Assembly: GCA_001800945.1 (NCBI GenBank)
Contig: MGWJ01000151.1
Coordinates: 1-7,506 of the forward strand
Length of the DNA: 7,506 nucleotides
From: Flavobacteria bacterium RIFCSPLOWO2_12_FULL_31_7
GTDB lineage: Bacteria > Bacteroidota > Bacteroidia > Flavobacteriales > Flavobacteriaceae
Reading direction: 5' to 3'
Below are positions 6,813-7,506 of this stretch, piece after piece; the stretch's first letter is position 1; each line of letters starts with the position of its first letter. The position numbers and the translations under genes were made by a program. The notes below the pieces were generated by a model. That model worked only from the letters and a program-made list of their open reading frames with translations. It did no database searches and was not told the origin of the DNA.

Positions 6813-6820
6813 TACCTTTG
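6813..6820 (+). promoter_or_regulatory. Candidate -7 promoter box for prfA
   Basis: TACCTTTG perfectly matches TAnnTTTG and lies 19 bp before the prfA ATG, giving a short leader of about 15 nt. No TTG occurs at the expected -33 distance. There is no clear Shine-Dalgarno before the start, only an A-rich stretch (attaaagaat). Confidence 0.55.
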
Positions 6821-6839
6821 CATCCGAAAATTAAAGAAT

Positions 6840-7506
6840 ATGATGTTAGACAGATTACAATATGTAAAACAACGCTTCGACGAAATTTCAGATTTGATTA
6901 TACAACCTGATGTTATTGCCGATCAAAAACGTTATGTACAATTAAATCAGGAATACAAAAGTTTAAATGCGTTAGTTCAAAAACGTGAAGAATATATTAC
7001 GCTTGACGCCAACATTAAAGAAGCGCAAGAAATAATTGCTGATGGTTCAGATGCCGAAATGGTAGAAATGGCTAAGATGCAATTAGAAGAAGCCAAAGAA
7101 CGTTTACCAGAATTGGAAGAAGAGATCAAATTTATGTTGATTCCAAAAGATCCAGAAGATGCGAAAAATGTGATGGTGGAAATTCGTGCAGGTACTGGAG
7201 GAGATGAAGCTTCAATTTTTGCAGGAGATTTATACCGAATGTATACGAAATATTGCGAAAGTCGTGGTTGGAAATGTTCAGTTGTTGATATGAGTGACGG
7301 AACTTCTGGTGGTTTCAAAGAGGTAATTTTTGAAGTAACCGGTGAGGATGTTTATGGTGCTTTAAAATACGAAGCTGGTGTACACCGTGTACAACGTGTA
7401 CCTCAAACAGAAACACAAGGTCGTGTGCACACCTCTGCTGCAACAGTTATGGTTTTACCAGAAGCAGAAGAATTTGATGTACAAATTGATATGAATGAGG
7501 TTCGTG
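6840..7506 (+). CDS. prfA: Peptide chain release factor 1, N-terminal 222 residues (runs off window)
   Basis: RF1 recognises UAA and UAG stop codons in the ribosomal A site and triggers release of the finished protein. The visible part holds the N-terminal helical domain (about residues 1-105), the conserved RAGTGGDEASIFAGDLYRMY region (116-135), and the codon-recognition domain with VHRVQRVPQTETQGRVHTSA (181-200). The tripeptide PQT (188-190) takes the PxT position that marks RF1; RF2 has SPF. The catalytic GGQ loop should follow shortly beyond the window end and cannot be checked. Two consecutive ATG codons (6840 and 6843) are possible starts; relatives usually begin MLxRL, which favours 6843, but the difference is one residue. 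The gene is divergent from the receptor operon and has its own -7 box. Confidence 0.97.
   Translation, partial: MMLDRLQYVKQRFDEISDLIIQPDVIADQKRYVQLNQEYKSLNALVQKREEYITLDANIKEAQEIIADGSDAEMVEMAKMQLEEAKERLPELEEEIKFMLIPKDPEDAKNVMVEIRAGTGGDEASIFAGDLYRMYTKYCESRGWKCSVVDMSDGTSGGFKEVIFEVTGEDVYGALKYEAGVHRVQRVPQTETQGRVHTSAATVMVLPEAEEFDVQIDMNEVR

Noticed and set aside
6977..7318. A 113-codon minus-strand open frame opposite prfA
   Set aside because: It lies antisense to highly conserved RF1 sequence and its serine-rich product resembles a frame shadow of glutamate/lysine-rich coding DNA.
7378..7401. Three GTGTAC hexamers at 9-bp spacing
   Set aside because: They fall in codons for the conserved RF1 stretch VHRVQRV; the periodicity reflects the protein sequence, not a DNA repeat with its own role.

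Overview
The window looks like chromosome of a member of the Flavobacteriaceae (Flavobacterium-like). The reasons are low GC with A/T-rich intergenic DNA, genes without clear Shine-Dalgarno sequences, perfect matches to the Bacteroidetes -7 promoter box TAnnTTTG upstream of several genes, and a gene set (DUF3810 protein, LETM1-related protein, PepD, RF1 with a PQT tripeptide) typical of that family. I see no mobile element, CRISPR array, rRNA or tRNA. The largest gap between genes is 185 bp.

Layout. At 1-534 (minus) is the 5' part of a gene resembling the flavobacterial LETM1-related biofilm-associated proteins. It overlaps by 11 bp the end of a DUF3810 membrane protein gene (524-1597, minus, GTG start) that carries a HExxHxxGxxxE metallopeptidase-like motif. 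Divergent from this pair is pepD (1730-3196, plus), an M20C aminoacyl-histidine dipeptidase followed by an intrinsic terminator. Next comes a small exported or membrane-anchored protein of unknown function (3335-3727, plus). It ends at a strong hairpin that can terminate transcription from both directions.

From 6654 back to 3803 (minus) lies an iron-uptake unit: a TonB-dependent siderophore receptor (742 aa), then a compact PepSY-type inner-membrane protein (181 aa). The receptor would import the ferric siderophore across the outer membrane. The PepSY protein, with histidines at both faces of its helices, may help release iron by reduction. The receptor promoter (-33 TTG, 20-bp spacer, perfect -7 box) is flanked by two 23-bp imperfect palindromes sharing the same 13-base left part. 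They look like operators for an iron-responsive repressor, probably Fur, and are the most interesting regulatory signal here.

The window ends inside prfA (6840-7506, plus), peptide chain release factor 1, read divergently from the receptor.

Most of this is ordinary core genome. I found no convincing new multi-gene system. The points worth a second look are the paired operator-like palindromes, the haem-ligand-like histidines of the short PepSY protein, the DUF3810 metalloprotease motif and the orphan small protein.
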